64,000 bases of DNA, from positions 18,518,167 through 18,582,166 of the forward strand of contig JAJEKV010000026.1 of NCBI GenBank assembly GCA_021234155.1, in the 5' to 3' direction. Position 1 is the stretch's first letter. Each line of letters starts with the position of its first letter. Below are positions 34,361 to 46,794 of the stretch, in pieces. Below the pieces are notes generated by a model. That model made no database searches. It was not told the origin of the DNA and saw only the letters and a list, made by a program, of their open reading frames with translations. Origin of the DNA: Isoetes taiwanensis (Eukaryota > Streptophyta > Lycopodiopsida > Isoetales > Isoetaceae). The translations under genes were made by a program, and so were the position numbers.

Positions 34361-34688
34361 CTAGTAATGGTGCCCAGCGTTGCTGGGCAATAAGGCAATT
34401 ATTGGGTTCAATGTTGGGTGTTTTTTTGCTGGTGGTGTACAAAAAAACGAAATTCAAGCACTAAATCAGCACCTTCATAGATAACGTGTGTGATTGGGGC
34501 TTCACATTACTAATATGCTCATTATGTTATACATAACTAAAGAACATCCTAATATTTTTTGAAGGGCAATGAAGGGCAAGGGAAGGGCAATGAAGGGTAG
34601 CTTGAAGGGCAATCAGCACCCGTTAAGCACCCTATGTCCTGGACTGCTTTATTGTACACCACCAATAAAAAAAGACCCTGTATATAGA
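34361..34688 (-). mobile_element. Short Helitron-like insertion
   Basis: The minus-strand 3' end is strong: hairpin TGCCCAGCAACGCTGGGCA, CCATTA, CTAG|T at 34,361. A candidate 5' end, A|TCTATATACAGGG, is at 34,688, giving 328 bp. An inner inverted pair, GGTGGTGTACAA/TTGTACACCACC, lies at about 34,430-34,445 and 34,655-34,670. The 3' end is well supported; the 5' end is tentative. A further degenerate hairpin (TGCCCAGC/GCTGGGCA) is at 34,826-34,848. Confidence 0.5.
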
Positions 34689-34842
34689 TTCGTGCATCAT
34701 TACTGCTGTGCAATTTCCGCTTAATTTGTGTGTAGTGTTTTATATCATGAAGACCCTAATGCGTTTTAAACATTGTTGGCATACCTATAATTGTCTTGCT
34801 TTTACATTAAAACAAATAGTTACAGTGCCCAGCAATGATTGC

Positions 34843-34990
34843 TGGGCATAGCTTGGGACTTCCATATTGTAGTGTGGGACTTTCCATATTTACTTTCCAT
34901 GCATTCAAGACTTTAGGTTCATTCAATTGTTGGGCATAGCTTGGGACTTCCATATTGTAGTGTGGGACTTTCCATATTTATTTTCCATTC
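34843..34990 (+). repeat. 88-bp tandem duplication
   Basis: TGGGCATAGCTTGGGACTTC, with ATATTGTAGTGTGGGACTTT following, occurs at 34,843 and 34,931. The same pair is at 59,862 and 59,949 in copy 2. Confidence 0.8.
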
Positions 34991-35659
34991 TCCGCAACAT
35001 TTAGTTAAGATTAGAATATGATTACTGTAGAGTATCGATTGAAGTGATAATTTCTCTAAGTTTATTGATCCATTCTCCACAATTAGAACTGCAATGTAAC
35101 TAAAGCCATAATATTGGCTAGGAGTCACAATGCAACATTTGGCTTCCATTATTTCATTGCTAAGTGTAAGGGTCCTTATAAAACAATTTGTGATTGCAAT
35201 AAACAAAACCATGCAATATAGATGCGACTATGGGTGCACTGTAAAAAACTCAATGGAGGGAGTTAAAGAGGGCACTTTTATTGGTCTACATAAGAGACGT
35301 ATATAAAAAGCTAAGTGTGGGGTGAATAAATTATTGCCAATGCCTTGTTGTTTAAAGTGGTTACCAAGCTTTTGAACAATTCTCAACTGCTGGTCCTCAG
35401 CGCCATCTCTCTGTTTTGCCTCTAGATCTAAATCAGAGATAAAATGGACAAAGACTTGCCATGGCAATGCAATGGTGTGACCAATCCCTTGGATTTGGAA
35501 TACACTTATCCACAAATTCATACAGCATGTTCCTCTTTCCTCCATTACATTTTGTACCAATATCGTGGTTGTCCTTGGACTTCTAAATATTGCTACAACT
35601 TATACCAGACCTGACCTATCTAAGCCAATACCATGTTGATCCGAAGCAATTACATTGTT

Positions 35660-36780
35660 CTTAAACTGTCTCCTTTGCTATCTTGCTGGAACAACTCTTC
35701 ATGGCTTATTTTATCAGAGCAAAGACACTCCTTTCTTTGTACGGATCCTTTGGTGCTGACCGAAGGGAATACGAGATGATCAAAAATCCACTCTTGAATT
35801 TATTTCACGCTTGAAATGCACCAACTCAACCTACAACTCACAAAGTGGCATTTATTCATAGTCGTGGTCAACTGGGTCAAGATAAAAGGAAACATGCCTA
35901 TTAATAGGCTACCTTATAGCAATATTTGTGTGCTGTCGTCCTAACACCATGGCTTGTGGTGGACTAAAGTAGTTAAAAGGCATGAATCCCATCATTTTCC
36001 ATTGATACTTTCATTTGAATTTACACCGTTGAAATTCAACACCGCAATTACTCTTTTGATTCAATGCTTGTAAACTCGAAAGATGATTTTACCAGTTTGA
36101 GAGTAAATATAAACTTCAGAAACCGCAAGAAAATCCGTAATATGAATGATACCAACCAACGGCCATTCGTGCCTACAATAGAAACACACCCATAAACAAT
36201 GAAAATAACATATTAATCTTTAAACATTCAATTTGTGCAACTGGGGAAAATTTTCTGCAGTAATACATGGCAATTAATTAAGTAGCATAGCAAATTGCAT
36301 TGAGCAAAATTGTACCTATTAGGCATTCAAGACATGTCTTCCCTGCAACATGTAGCTGACTGTAACACATGTTAGAAACTGAGATTAGGTTAGTTGTACA
36401 CAAACTAAGCAGCTGATTTAAGTTCTTTCTTGGAAACGTGGAGCAGCATTAGGAGAATAAGATTTTGAAGCACCCGCAATGAAGCACCCAGTGAAACGCA
36501 TCATTGTTTCTGACAATGTATTTTGAAGACCACATATTTTGGGCAGTTCTACTTATATGCCAGTTCTGAGAGTGACGAATTGCTGAAGTGCATGCATGTG
36601 ATAACTTGGGCACTGAGATAAATAAGGAACTTTTAAAAATGGTGTGCAAACTTAAAAGGGATACAATGGATATTGAATGGATGCAGCACCATGTTAATTG
36701 TAGCATTGCTCCTAGCCATTTGTTAAGCAAGTCTGCAAAAATGGGAAATCTTGACAACAACAAAATAATATTGTTACTTC
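35660..36780 (+). pseudogene. Decayed copia RNase H region
   Basis: YLAGTTLHGLFYQSKDTPF followed by DDQKSTLEFISR (after frame breaks) matches the copia RT/RNase H junction (RYLKGT..HGL.Y, then DD.KSTSG). At 36,588-36,770 a helical frame ends HLLSKSAKMGN, a weak match to the end of RNase H. Together with the 34,090 fragment this suggests one old plus-strand copia with insertions and deletions. Copy 2 is at 60,661-61,800. Confidence 0.5.
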
Positions 36781-36884
36781 AGACAAACGACCATTCCTTG
36801 GCACAATGGACCAAGCTTGCAAGGCAGAGTGAAAAATAACATTTGTTACTCTGCCCGTCCTCTCAGATATGTGCTAACTATCTA

Positions 36885-36960
36885 TCTTTTATTATAAAGT
36901 TTTAGTGTAAGTAAATATGTAATGGACCACGCCCTAAATCGGACGGTCGAGGATTTGATT
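36885..36960 (+). mobile_element. Helitron 5' end, plus strand
   Basis: A|TCTTTTATTATAAAG, then TTTTAGTG, TAATGGACCACGCCCTAA and GGTCGAGG. Copy 2 starts at 61,874. The polypurine minisatellite begins about 140 bp inside. No plus-strand 3' end was found before the KH gene. Confidence 0.6.
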
Positions 36961-37025
36961 GACCAATGGTGGAGATGATGTGTGCGTGTCTTCAACTAAA
37001 ATTTCATCTTGACTATGGCTTCAAT

Positions 37026-37476
37026 ATGAAAGGGAAAAGGGAAAAGGGAAAAGGGAAAAGGGAAAAGGGAAAAGGGAAAAGGAAAAGGGGAAGGGAAGGA
37101 AAAGGAAAAACGATGAAAGGGAAAACGGAAAAGGGAAAAGGAAAAGGGGAAGGGAAAAGGAAAACGATGAAAGGGAAAAGGGAAAAGGGAAAACGATGAA
37201 AGGAAAAAGGGAAAAGGAAAAGGGAAGGGAAAAGGAAAAAAGATGAAAGGGAAAAGGGAAAATGGAAAAGGGAAAAGGGAAAAGGAAAAGGGGAAGGGAA
37301 AAGGAAAACGATGAAAGGGAGGGAAAAGAGAAAAGGAAAAGGGGAAGGGAAAATGAAAAATGATGAAAGGGAAAAGGGAAAAGGGAAAAGGGAAAAGGGA
37401 AAAGGAAAAGGGGGAAGGGAAAAGGAAAACGATGAAAGAGAAAAGGGAAAAGGGAAACGGAAAAGGGGAAGGGGAA
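37026..37476 (+). repeat. Polypurine minisatellite with CGATGAAAGGG spacers
   Basis: AAAAGGG units are punctuated by GATGAAAGG at about 37,111, 37,165, 37,194, 37,241, 37,309, 37,361 and 37,430. The same composite unit is at 62,020-62,466 (copy 2) and, in reverse complement, at 50,700-50,960. Long frames on both strands here are artefacts. Confidence 0.85.
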
Positions 37477-37863
37477 GGGAACCTATATTCCGCCTGCCTA
37501 TTCGCCAGCCGGTACCCATTTATACAATCATTACCGCTTTTCGCCTGCTAATGAATGCGACCCACCGCAACTGGAACCACTAGACAAACGAACGAACTTT
37601 CGAATTTGTGTTTTTCCAAATCTCTTCCCCAACTTTTCTGTTCGGCCAAGCAACCCGCTGAATTTGTGCTCTCGAATTTCCACATTAAACAAACAGATCA
37701 ACCATGGTGAAGAAGGTGATTGATCCCTAGCTCAAGCAAAGAATTCCAAAGGAACCCATTTTAGGGTAAGCAAAAAGCAACAAAACAAAATTTCTATGGG
37801 TTTAGGGTTCAACCCCTTTAATCTGATTTTCTTGCATTCTTCCGGCCGGAAGAAACGTTCCCT

Positions 37864-38930
37864 TAAGACCGGACCTGGCTGATTGCCGAACCGAAGAAGA
37901 CTTCCATGCATATGCGGGTCTGCCAAACGAGGGCGTTCATCCCTCTCAATTTCGAATAGATCTCATATCTGCAGCAGAGTACAATGAAGTTTGGGATACC
38001 AACAGGGTCATTCCTCGCAAAACTTCCATTGACAAGGTAAGGCCAGAGTAACGAAGAAGCTCTAATAGAACTTCTGAGCAAAATATACCCGGACGGGTTG
38101 AAGAATAGAGAAGTTAGAAAGACAGTATCATACCTATTTGCATTCAATAACTGCCTGAGAGCAAAGCAGGATCCACAGAAGTTCAAGGTTAATTGGGCGC
38201 TAGCTTGCAAAGAAAGAGTAGAGCCTACAAAGAAGAAGGTTAAAAGTGAACCCACCAAAGAAGGCTCCCAAAGAACAGAAGGAGGAGAGGTCAAGAATCC
38301 CAAAGAAAACCACAAAGACCTAAAAAGCATAGCAGTAAAGGCCGGTTCAGGAGGCAATCGGTATTAAATTAGAAGGGAGGCCGCCCATTAGAGCTTTTGC
38401 AATGTGCCCAACAAATTACAAATTTTATGGGGAGAACATATCACGCTGGAAGTCATGTGCAGATTTGCAGAAACCCTAAACACGCTGAAGCAGCTGATTT
38501 AGTCTCCAAGAAGGAGCTAGTTGTCCGGCCCTGTGCTAAGGGAGCTTTCTTCTCGGCTTCACAAGAGAAATTGCGTAAAATTAAAGACAACATCTCACGC
38601 CTTCAAGGCATGTGTCCCGATGTTTGGTGCCTCTCCGTTGAGCCAATGAGCTTGGAGAGAGAGAAAGACATGGCAGAGTACATGCCGAAAGCCCTTGTTG
38701 AAATGGGGGTGGCCCAAAAGAGATGAGGGATAGTTCAACAGTGGCCACTATAGCTGCCGAGGTTGCAGAACAATGAAGTGCAGCTTTGCAAAAGCCAAGC
38801 AAAGACTTACGTAATCTCAACAGCTTAGGGAGCTTACAAGGAGAGTTGGCCAAATTTTGTGAGCATCTATCCCGTGACATTGGGTTGCCAATTGAGATGA
38901 GGAGAGATGCTCCACATGCGGGCCGGCATT
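37864..38930 (+). pseudogene. Frame-broken coding region, unrecognised
   Basis: Protein-like sequence spread over several frames: EEDFHAYAGLPNEGVHPSQF and YNEVWDTNRVI (37,875-38,020), then EALIELLSKIYPDGL, SYLFAFNNCLRAKQDPQKF and a lysine-rich tail (38,055-38,340). Next come KLRKIKDNISRLQGM and DMAEYMPKALVEMGV (38,570-38,710), and ELAKFCEHLSRDIGLPIEMR (38,840-38,900). Copy 2 (62,840-63,860) keeps the same blocks with more breaks. It could be one captured gene or a retroelement ORF. No domain was recognised. Confidence 0.4.
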
Positions 38931-39064
38931 CCGTGATGATTACACCCTAAGTCCCAAGCTAAAATGTGGCCACGATATCATGTCACCGCCTCGAGTTTGC
39001 TTATGGAGAAGACACACCGCCTCGAATGCTCGAAAATGCCCAAAGAAGCTTAGTGGAGGAATTG

Positions 39065-40389
39065 GGGAAGATACCAAGCAGAACCCTTATATGTCTTTGG
39101 GGCAGCACACAAACAGCAAGTTGAGACAATTGACTTAGATGAGGTGGTAGCTACAACTCATAAAGAACAGAAAAGGATGCATGTGAAAACACCTCTTAGT
39201 AAAGGACCCCTGACACAAGTCTACAAGGACTCGAACTCCACAAGCAAGTGGCGACCAAAAAGGTACATGTTTGTTTCCCGCTAGTGGGTACATTAGAAGC
39301 CAGACAACATGAATAAAGATGAGGCAAGCAACAAGCAAAGACAATGCAAAGACCGAAAGCACCGTGCTAAAGACACCAACACGGTCCAAAGCAGTATAAA
39401 AAGAGTTTCGACGATGCCGAGAAATACAATATAGTTCCAAATTCTTTGCAAAGAACCTCTACAAAGGCCTCCTCTAACATTTTCATATGGCTTTGGGAAG
39501 ACAAGGATGTTGAAGACCAATATAGTGGATAAACAGTGCACAAGGTTGTATCACTTTAATCACAAGGCTCACAAGGTCCGGGACCAAAAATGTTATAGAG
39601 CCCCAGAGTGAGGGTGAGTCGATGATTCGTTGATGAGGACGTGCCTATCATATTTTGGCACTAGGAAAAAACCCCCAATTCTAATGTAATTTATATGTAC
39701 TTGTTTCAGGCCCAATTTTGTTTGCACAAGATGTGCCAAAACGATCATATTTAAAAGGTTTTTGTTTAATACCGTAATATATTTATTGGCCCCCATTGTG
39801 TCCTTGTAAAATTTGTTTCGAAGTTTCAACCTAGGGATCAATATTATTGTATGAAGGAGAAGGCAGCCACAAGTGGTGCTTAATGACTCAAGTCAAGATA
39901 GTGAGAGAACCTGCATGATAATGAAGAAACCAAAGTGCAAAAACAACCTATTACATATAAAAGGTGCAATCCAATATTTAATCCAAGTTATTTTACTTGT
40001 CTTATTTCACTTGGCATAATGTTCTCGCAAGTTTCAGCTTGGTAATTGTAGAACCACTTTTGATTTTGCAGAGACCAAGGAAAGTAGTTTCGTGGGATGT
40101 GGTTGACAAACCACCTAGTCCCCTAAGCCACCACTTGGTAAGGGTTACCGATAGCCGTGAAACACCCATACATTGGGGACAGGGAGATATGATAAGGATG
40201 TATATAACTATGGCTATCAAAGACTCTCCATCATCTTGTTGCAAAGATAAAACCGTGAGTCCAAGCAGGTCGCAAAGAATGTACCAAAGACATCCAGATA
40301 GCACTTCCCAAAGACGGCCCAAAGACGCATAAGCACGATCCATGCCAGACATCGATAATTGGTTGCAAACGCCGAGGGATGGAGACCTG
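39065..40389. other. Gene-less stretch
   Basis: Frames such as 40,002-40,544 (minus, 180 codons) lack family features and overlap the LTR-like repeat. The left 1 kb may be the rest of the duplicated segment, whose partner lies beyond the window. Confidence 0.3.
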
Positions 40390-41235
40390 ACGAAGTGGTG
40401 ACAAGCCATTAAGCCTAGCCCGCTGGAGACCCCTAGAGGCCTTACACACCGAGGGGTCACCGCGGTAGGGACATGTTCTTCCTTATCACCTGGCCGGATC
40501 CCTCCACCCACAACCAAAGCGGGCTCTCGTAGCACGGGCCGCATTAATTAGGAATTAATGGGTTAAAACTAGGATCATCCATCTACTTGGGCTCGGGTCT
40601 CTACCCCCTTCCCAATACACAAGAGTGGCGATAGAATGTCAAAACATCAACACAATGTAAATGAAATAATAGAATACATCTATTCTAATCTACCTAATCA
40701 TACATGGTTAGGTTCCTTTGTTAGTGTTTATCATTCTTAGGTCGTAGGGGTCGCCTATAGCTAAGAATGGATACTAAACCCACCGAAAGAGGCCCGATAA
40801 CTGGATCTACCTATTGAATCAACCACCCACCCGCATCTTGGCCGGCTCCCACCCTCCGAAAGCATCCATGTCCGCCGATCTCGGTCCGCCGATCTTGGAT
40901 CGAGCCGCAACCCGAGATCCGACTTCTATGCTCCCGCTCAGCGGAAATGCATCCTCCGGCCGCCTAATCCGAGACTCGTGGGTCGAGAACTAAAAGGGTT
41001 TCCCTTTTAGGTTTATGCCCTTTATCCCCACGAATTTAGGGCTGGTCCCTTTGGTCAATGGGTCATTGCCACGTGGCAAGAAGGGATTATATTCACATGT
41101 TGCTTTAACATGTGCAATATAATGGTTCACAAGGTTGTACCCTAGGGTACTACCCTTTACTTGCCGTGGTACATGTCGCCCGAGTGATGTACTAGTGACG
41201 GTCGCAAGATAATATAACGATTCATACCGTATGTT
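40390..41235. repeat. LTR-like dispersed repeat, copy 2
   Basis: Relative of 5,940-6,815, in the same orientation: ACAAGCCATTAAGCCTAG, CCCACAACCAAAGCGGGCTC, ACGGGCCGCAT, CTACCCCCTTCCCAATACAC, ATGGTTAGGTTCCTTTGTTA, then CCCTAGGGTA and GTCGCAAGATAA. The divergence is high, so the two are old or from different subfamilies. They are not the two LTRs of one recent element. Confidence 0.5.
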
Positions 41236-42690
41236 GCGCCGAACGCCACAATCTATGTAAAACATAAATGCCAATTTGGTAGTTTACATGTTCCGATAGT
41301 AGCTACATCTAATTTGCGTGTAAAGAAAATATTGTTTTCTTTTATCGATTTAATTATTATGTCGAAAGTTAGATTTGCATTTATCCTTTTAAAAAAACAA
41401 GAATCAAGTTTTACATTAGCAATAATAAAACTCTACTTTATCATATGCATATTTTTCAAGTAACGAAGAAGACACTCTCATTTTACATCAACAAAAAGAT
41501 AATAACAAACAACAATATATCATTACCTTGAGAGGAAATTCCATGATTCTTCAAGGTTTCCAAGAGCATTTTTATGGTAAACTCTTTCATCACAACTGAT
41601 ACAAGTCTTTAGATTAGCCAAAGATAAGAACATAAATTATGATGACAAGAACATGCTCATGAAAGCAAGAAGGAAAAAAAAGAAAATCTCATCCAAATCA
41701 GCCTAAACTCTACTTTCTTGATATATGTGAAGGGGCTTTCTTTGGGAATCTTTGTTTAAGAACACCAAAAATGAAATAGACTCAATCTTCTTCAACCTAA
41801 AATATTATAAGCTAAACATTTTTCAATCCTCTTCCCCGTTTCTCCAACTCAACCCCAATCTTCTTCCTCCACCACTCAAAGCAAGGATAGTGTGGTCGTA
41901 CAGAAGAAGGATTTTTTTTTTTCTTTTTAAATGAATGTCCTCTTCACAATAGCCTCTAAGCTTCCCGATTGCATGCCCAAATAAGAATTTCGTCACATAC
42001 CCAAGATCCCACGCGCTTTAAGCCTCCTTACCTTTCTCAGATACAAAAACCGATTGTAACCGCCTTCTTGCATAGATCTATCACAAAGAGAGATTAGATT
42101 CGGCCGCCCATAAAACCGCCTCTATGTTTTTGCTCCATCCTTGAATCGCTTAGGCATAGATCTGCTTCCATGAAGTCGCTTTGAATCGATTGAGGAAGCA
42201 GTGGAATCAATTTGGAGGTAGGATCGATTTCAAAATCGTGAATCCAGATGGCCTAAGCATGAACTGATTGGGGGAAGCAGGTTCCTTGAATTGATTTTTG
42301 GGAGATCTGATCAATTTCAAAATCGTGCATCGGTATTGCCGAAAATAAATGAAAAAAATCTCACGTGGACTACGGCATTAATGACTGGCTAACCAATGTA
42401 TAATTCAAATTGTACATTAGAAATACTATAACCTAGTGTGTTTTTTTACATCATTTTGCAAAAGCACACCCTTTCGTGCTTCTACCCTTTAATAGGTTCG
42501 TTTTTCTTGCGGCTTGTTTGAGAGGTTGAAGATGGTTCGGCGATGGCCATGAGGCCGAGATACGACGACGGATTGCCGTCGCGGGCATCTCCGGAAGACC
42601 ACGCTAACTGGAATTTTCTTTACTTTCTAATTTTCCTAACCGTAGATGCGAAAATAGACAGATCTAACGGCATAGAATCAATTTGGCCTA
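41236..42690. other. AT-rich stretch upstream of the KH gene
   Basis: No supported coding sequence. At 42,180-42,330 GAATCGATT/TTGATTTTGGGAG and CAAAATCGTG blocks recur about 80 bp apart. Confidence 0.35.
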
Positions 42691-42699
42691 TGTGGCATG

Positions 42700-42877
42700 A
42701 CACGTGGCATAGATAAAAACGCAAGAAAGTGGGGGGTTAGGCAACCCTGCTAAAAAAAAGCCTTTATACACTGCTGACGTGGCAGGCCAAAATTTGGCCC
42801 TTTACCTTTATTTACCTTTATGTACCTAAGGTAAAGGCCGTTGAGGGCCGCCCAAAGTTTACTAGGCCTATAGGCCT
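42700..42877 (+). promoter_or_regulatory. Likely promoter of the KH gene
   Basis: ACACGTGGC (42,700-42,708) and TGACGTGGC (42,775-42,783) are ACGT-core, bZIP-type sites. The perfect palindrome AGGCCTATAGGCCT (42,864-42,877) lies about 45 bp before the proposed ATG. No convincing TATA box was seen. Confidence 0.4.
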
Positions 42878-42919
42878 CTTTCACATTCACATCACAGTTG
42901 GATAGCAAATATTTTCCAG

Positions 42920-45272
42920 ATGGACTCAGCTCTATCCGAGGGGCAAAATAGTCCGTTAAACAGTGGCGAGGATAGGGCTTTGAGCTTGGGCTTTGCAGGC
43001 GGCGAAGGATGGATGGGGACTGAAGCTAAGACCAGTAGACACTCTTCGCCGAGCATCCCAGGTGGGTAACACAGCTGAATGCATTTGTTGATATGCTATC
43101 AAATCCCCTTGTTGTATGACGGAAGGAACAGCTCCGGACGTCAGTTTGTTGTTATTCTCGTATTTAGCCATGGACTCCATTCTCACATGGTCATTGTTTC
43201 AATAATCACAGACATACCGATCTTGATGGCAGCCATGGTAGGACTTATAGGAAACAGTGAGCAGCCATCCACCCAGCTAGAAAGCAACGTGGCTGTTTTA
43301 ACCTCGGCACAAAAAAGTATACATGATGAGGAGATAAGCGCAGATAAGAAATGGCCGGGATGGCCCGGAGACAACGTGTTTAGGCTAATCGTGCCATTGC
43401 ATAAAGTGGGCGGAATCATTGGTCGCAAAGGTGAATTTGTAAAGAAGATGTGTGAAGAGACTAAGTCACGCATTAAGATCCTTGATGGTGTCCCTGGAAC
43501 CACAGAACGAATTGTAGGTATCAGTTGAAATTGTTGGTCATCATTCAGGTGAGAACTCTGTCTGAGGCAATTTCTTGCAGGTGCTAGTGTCTGCAAAAGA
43601 AGACCCTGAAGCACCTATATCCGCAGCAATGGATGGGATTCTAAAAGTTCATTATCGGGTCATTGAAGGCATCGAATCAGATGGCAATGCTGGAAGTGCA
43701 GCTTCTAATGGCTCAGTCTCAACACGGCTTCTTGTTGCTGGTACGCAGGCTGGTAGCCTGATTGGAAGGCAAGGATCGACCATCAAGTCTATTCAAGACA
43801 CCTCGGGAGCCACTGTCAGAGTTTTGCCTCTAGGTAGGTGCCACCAAATCCATTTTTCTTAAGGAAGCAATGATATATTAACATTTTAATGCTGGCAGAT
43901 GAGCTACCATTATGTGCCTTACAGGATGACAGAGTCGTGGAAATACAAGGTGAAGCTAAAAATGTGCATAAGGCCATGGAGCTTATTGTGGCTCATTTGC
44001 GCAAATTCTTAGTGGATCGATCGGTATTACCACTTTTTGAATATAATGTGAGTGTGTAGCCTTTGGTATTTATCACTTGTATGAGATTTTGGAAAACAAC
44101 TTACCATGCATCTTGCAGTCCTCATGCTTTTACCTAATATACAATTGGAAGCTAATACAAAACTGTCTTTGTCAGCGTTCAATGGCGCCCCCAGCTCAGG
44201 GGCAACCAAATATCGGTAATGTTCAATGGGGATCTTCTAACACAGCTCTCTCGAGTAGTGGGGGAAACATGAGCACTTCATCGCAGTTCGGGTCTTCTGG
44301 TTTACCAGCAGACAACTATTATCAGGCATCTGATGTTCGTTCAGATGCAAATCTTCACCATGGATTGTCACTTTACGGGAGAGACCCAAGTGGAGGAGTA
44401 ATGCAGAGTTCTTTGGCTCCTTTGCCACCAGCTCCGGTTATCACACAGGTATTGTTTTCTGGCTTGATATGTATAAATCCTTATAGTTCCAGACGGTCAT
44501 GGATGCTTTATGTGCAGGTTACGCAGCATATGCAAGTTCCGTTGTCGTATGCAGATGCTATTATTGGAACTGGTGGTGCAAATATAAGTTACATGCGTAG
44601 AACCAGTGGTGCCACAATTACAATTCAGGAAACACCAAATGTGCCAGGGGAGATGACTGTTGAAATACATGGGAGCGCTCAGCAAGTACAGAGTGCTCAA
44701 CAGTTGATACAGGTATATTACAAACATGGTTGTTCGCTTGTCATATTCTACTTAGTTATTATTGCAGCAACCTTCTTCTTCTTACCCATGCGACTCGATT
44801 CTCAATAATACCTTTAAATTTGAAAACTAGAATATTTCATAAACCCTTGAAAGCTATTTGTCATCTGATATAAGTAAAGTTATTACGAATACAACTCTAC
44901 TTAAGGAAAAGTAGGATCAAAGTTGCAGATTTCTTGGTATCATGAGTTGAACTGTTTATACCAGTTACCTGCTCCTTTTATACTCAGGCAGTACACACCA
45001 TGATCCGTCCCATCTTGAAAGTTGTGCTTAAACTCTTTTGTATCTCAGATATCAGAATCTAACAACTATATCGGAATGTGGTACAGAATTTTATGGCTGG
45101 TGCATCGAATGTGTCAGCATCTTCTTATAGTTCTATGGATTCCAGTTACAATTCATACAACGCCCAAAATTCATTGTACCCTCCAGTACCTGTGGCTAGT
45201 TCAAGCTATCCTTGTGCTCCATATCCTTCTGGATCATATGGAACTCACTATGGTAGCAGTTATAATTATTAA
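42920..45272 (+). CDS. PEP: Three-KH-domain RNA-binding protein, PEPPER/FLK type
   Basis: Seven exons join in frame: 42,920-43,061, 43,212-43,513, 43,581-43,833, 43,899-44,047, 44,176-44,448, 44,518-44,712 and 45,087-45,272. They total 1,500 bp, or 499 aa plus stop, close to Arabidopsis PEPPER. All introns are GT-AG. KH1 follows [15 protein letters not shown] and contains [16 protein letters not shown]2 contains [15 protein letters not shown] linker with [18 protein letters not shown] is a family hallmark. KH3 is [20 protein letters not shown] with [14 protein letters not shown]. The tail is rich in Ser, Tyr and Pro. The family binds nuclear RNA and tunes flowering and carpel genes through FLC-type targets. 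The start of exon 2 is the least certain junction (an alternative AG at 43,231 also keeps frame). This is the only intact-looking host gene here. PEP versus FLK cannot be decided without a tree. Confidence 0.9.
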
Positions 45273-45831
45273 CAATTATGTTGCGCCTTGGTGAACCGTC
45301 AAAATTTTACTTGTAAATTTTCTTTTTTGTAAAGAAGTTATTGAGATCAAATTATTTTTTTGGCAACGTCTTAGCAAGTGCAACCCAGAAAGACAAACTC
45401 TGAAGCCCTGCCATAGAGTTGTCTTACATTATTTTAAGGGGAAAAAGGGATTCTACTAAATTGTAATTAAATAATATCCTTCCATTTGTATTAAGAATGC
45501 TTATTGACTATAAGTAGGCGGAGCTTGGCAGCAACAAGTCAATGCATTAATCAAGTAGCCGTAAAGCTGAACTTGCAATCACAAGGTTACGAGCAAATGT
45601 GTTCTCGGTTATTCTGAGCATATACGCATATGTTTTTGATATGCTCAGTAAACCAGTATTCACATACCTGCTATTGGGTTGATGTAAATGAAGTTTTGTG
45701 TCAAATCAAATAGAATAGATCCATCAAAATGTTTTGACGAGAATCTTCATTATGTTGTTTGGATTGATCTTTGTTGAGGTGCAATTCGTTAGGAAAAGAA
45801 CAGCCAAACAAGAATTTAACACAGGAAAATA

Positions 45832-45990
45832 GAAATGTTCAATTTTTCTTTCCAACACAAAAAATTGAGTAGAGTAGATAGATAAAATAGAATAATTTTT
45901 CTTTTAACACAAAATAGAAATGTTCAATTTTTCTTTCCAACACAAAAAATTGAGTAGAATAGATAGATAGAATAGAGTAATTTTTCTTTT
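45832..45990. repeat. 85-bp tandem duplication
   Basis: GAAATGTTCAATTTTTCTTT, CCAACACAAAAAATTGAGTA and GATAGATA blocks start at 45,832 and 45,917, about 560 bp downstream of the KH stop codon. Confidence 0.8.
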
Positions 45991-46781
45991 CACATCATGC
46001 ACCATATACTTTTTCACATTAGCATCATGAATGCCATTCTTTCAAAGAATTTTTTTCTCACTTTAACAAAATGAATGGTAAACTAAGTGAATATGAAGAT
46101 GAAGTTTCTCCAGAAACCGCCGATCCGTAGGCCGGCCAATCATATAACTTATACATGGTCTGTTCACATTAGCATGATCGCCTAAATATGTTTCTAGAAC
46201 ATCCATCACGGTTGCATACCATGGGATTATCTCTAGGAACCTAGTCATGAAGAAAGGTGCAGTTTCTGGTAGATTAAGCACGCCTTGAATGAAAAGTGCA
46301 AGCTTCATGCTAGCTACTTTTTTCAGCCATAATTTTTTAGGACATTCTGCTATCAATATATAGCACCTATCTCATCAAACAGATTTTGTTGCCTGAATAT
46401 TGTATTGACCTTCTGCCATACTGCATTAACCTTCTGCCAACGTCCCACAGCTTTTCTAATATCGAACCTTGACAAGGATAATCTATGAAAGTCATGCGCA
46501 GTTGAGGGGCTGGAGATCACTTAGCTATATCACGAATAAAAGGAGGCCACTGGAATAAGTTGTTTCAAATTCTAGTATATATATCTTATCATATCCCTGG
46601 CATGCACTGAAACAAAATGAGAAGCCTCTTGAATCCACAAAATTGGATGATCACCAAACGGGCCATCCCTCCTTTTAATCTCCTCCTTTGATGATTACAA
46701 CAATGCCTATTTATGGCATACACCCAATTCTGTTACAACTTAAAGAAACAGAACTATCTTTGTATGATCTATTTTAACACA
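45991..46781 (-). mobile_element. Probable 3' LTR of the minus-strand copia element
   Basis: On the minus strand the RNase H end is followed by the polypurine AATAGGGGG and then TGTGTTAAAATAGATC, a typical copia PPT/LTR start, at 46,781. CATAAATAGG at about 46,710 could be its TATA box. The far end of the LTR was not located, so the left border is arbitrary. A 97-codon frame at 46,063-46,356 is unrecognised. Confidence 0.45.
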
Positions 46782-46794
46782 CCCCCTATTCTGC

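Larger units (their letters stand above)
26075..39064 (+). repeat. Segmental duplication, copy 1
   Basis: Collinear with 51,310-64,000 in the same orientation. The left match begins at TGATAGTCAATGTTCTTCC in both. At the right, CTTAGTGGAGGAAT (39,064) is the last sequence of the window in copy 2, so the true right border is unseen. Unit spacing is 25.2 kb at the left and 24.9 kb at the right. All sub-features found here recur in copy 2. Confidence 0.9.

Noticed and set aside
35228-35560. 110-codon minus-strand frame conserved in both duplicate copies
   Set aside because: Conservation follows from the duplication itself; no domain, start context or splice evidence.
37013-37583. Frames over the minisatellite (168 and 90 codons)
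   Set aside because: Low complexity, both strands open, no conservation of frame in copy 2.
40002-40544. 180-codon minus-strand frame
   Set aside because: Overlaps the non-coding LTR-like repeat, and no counterpart frame exists in the relative at 5.9 kb.
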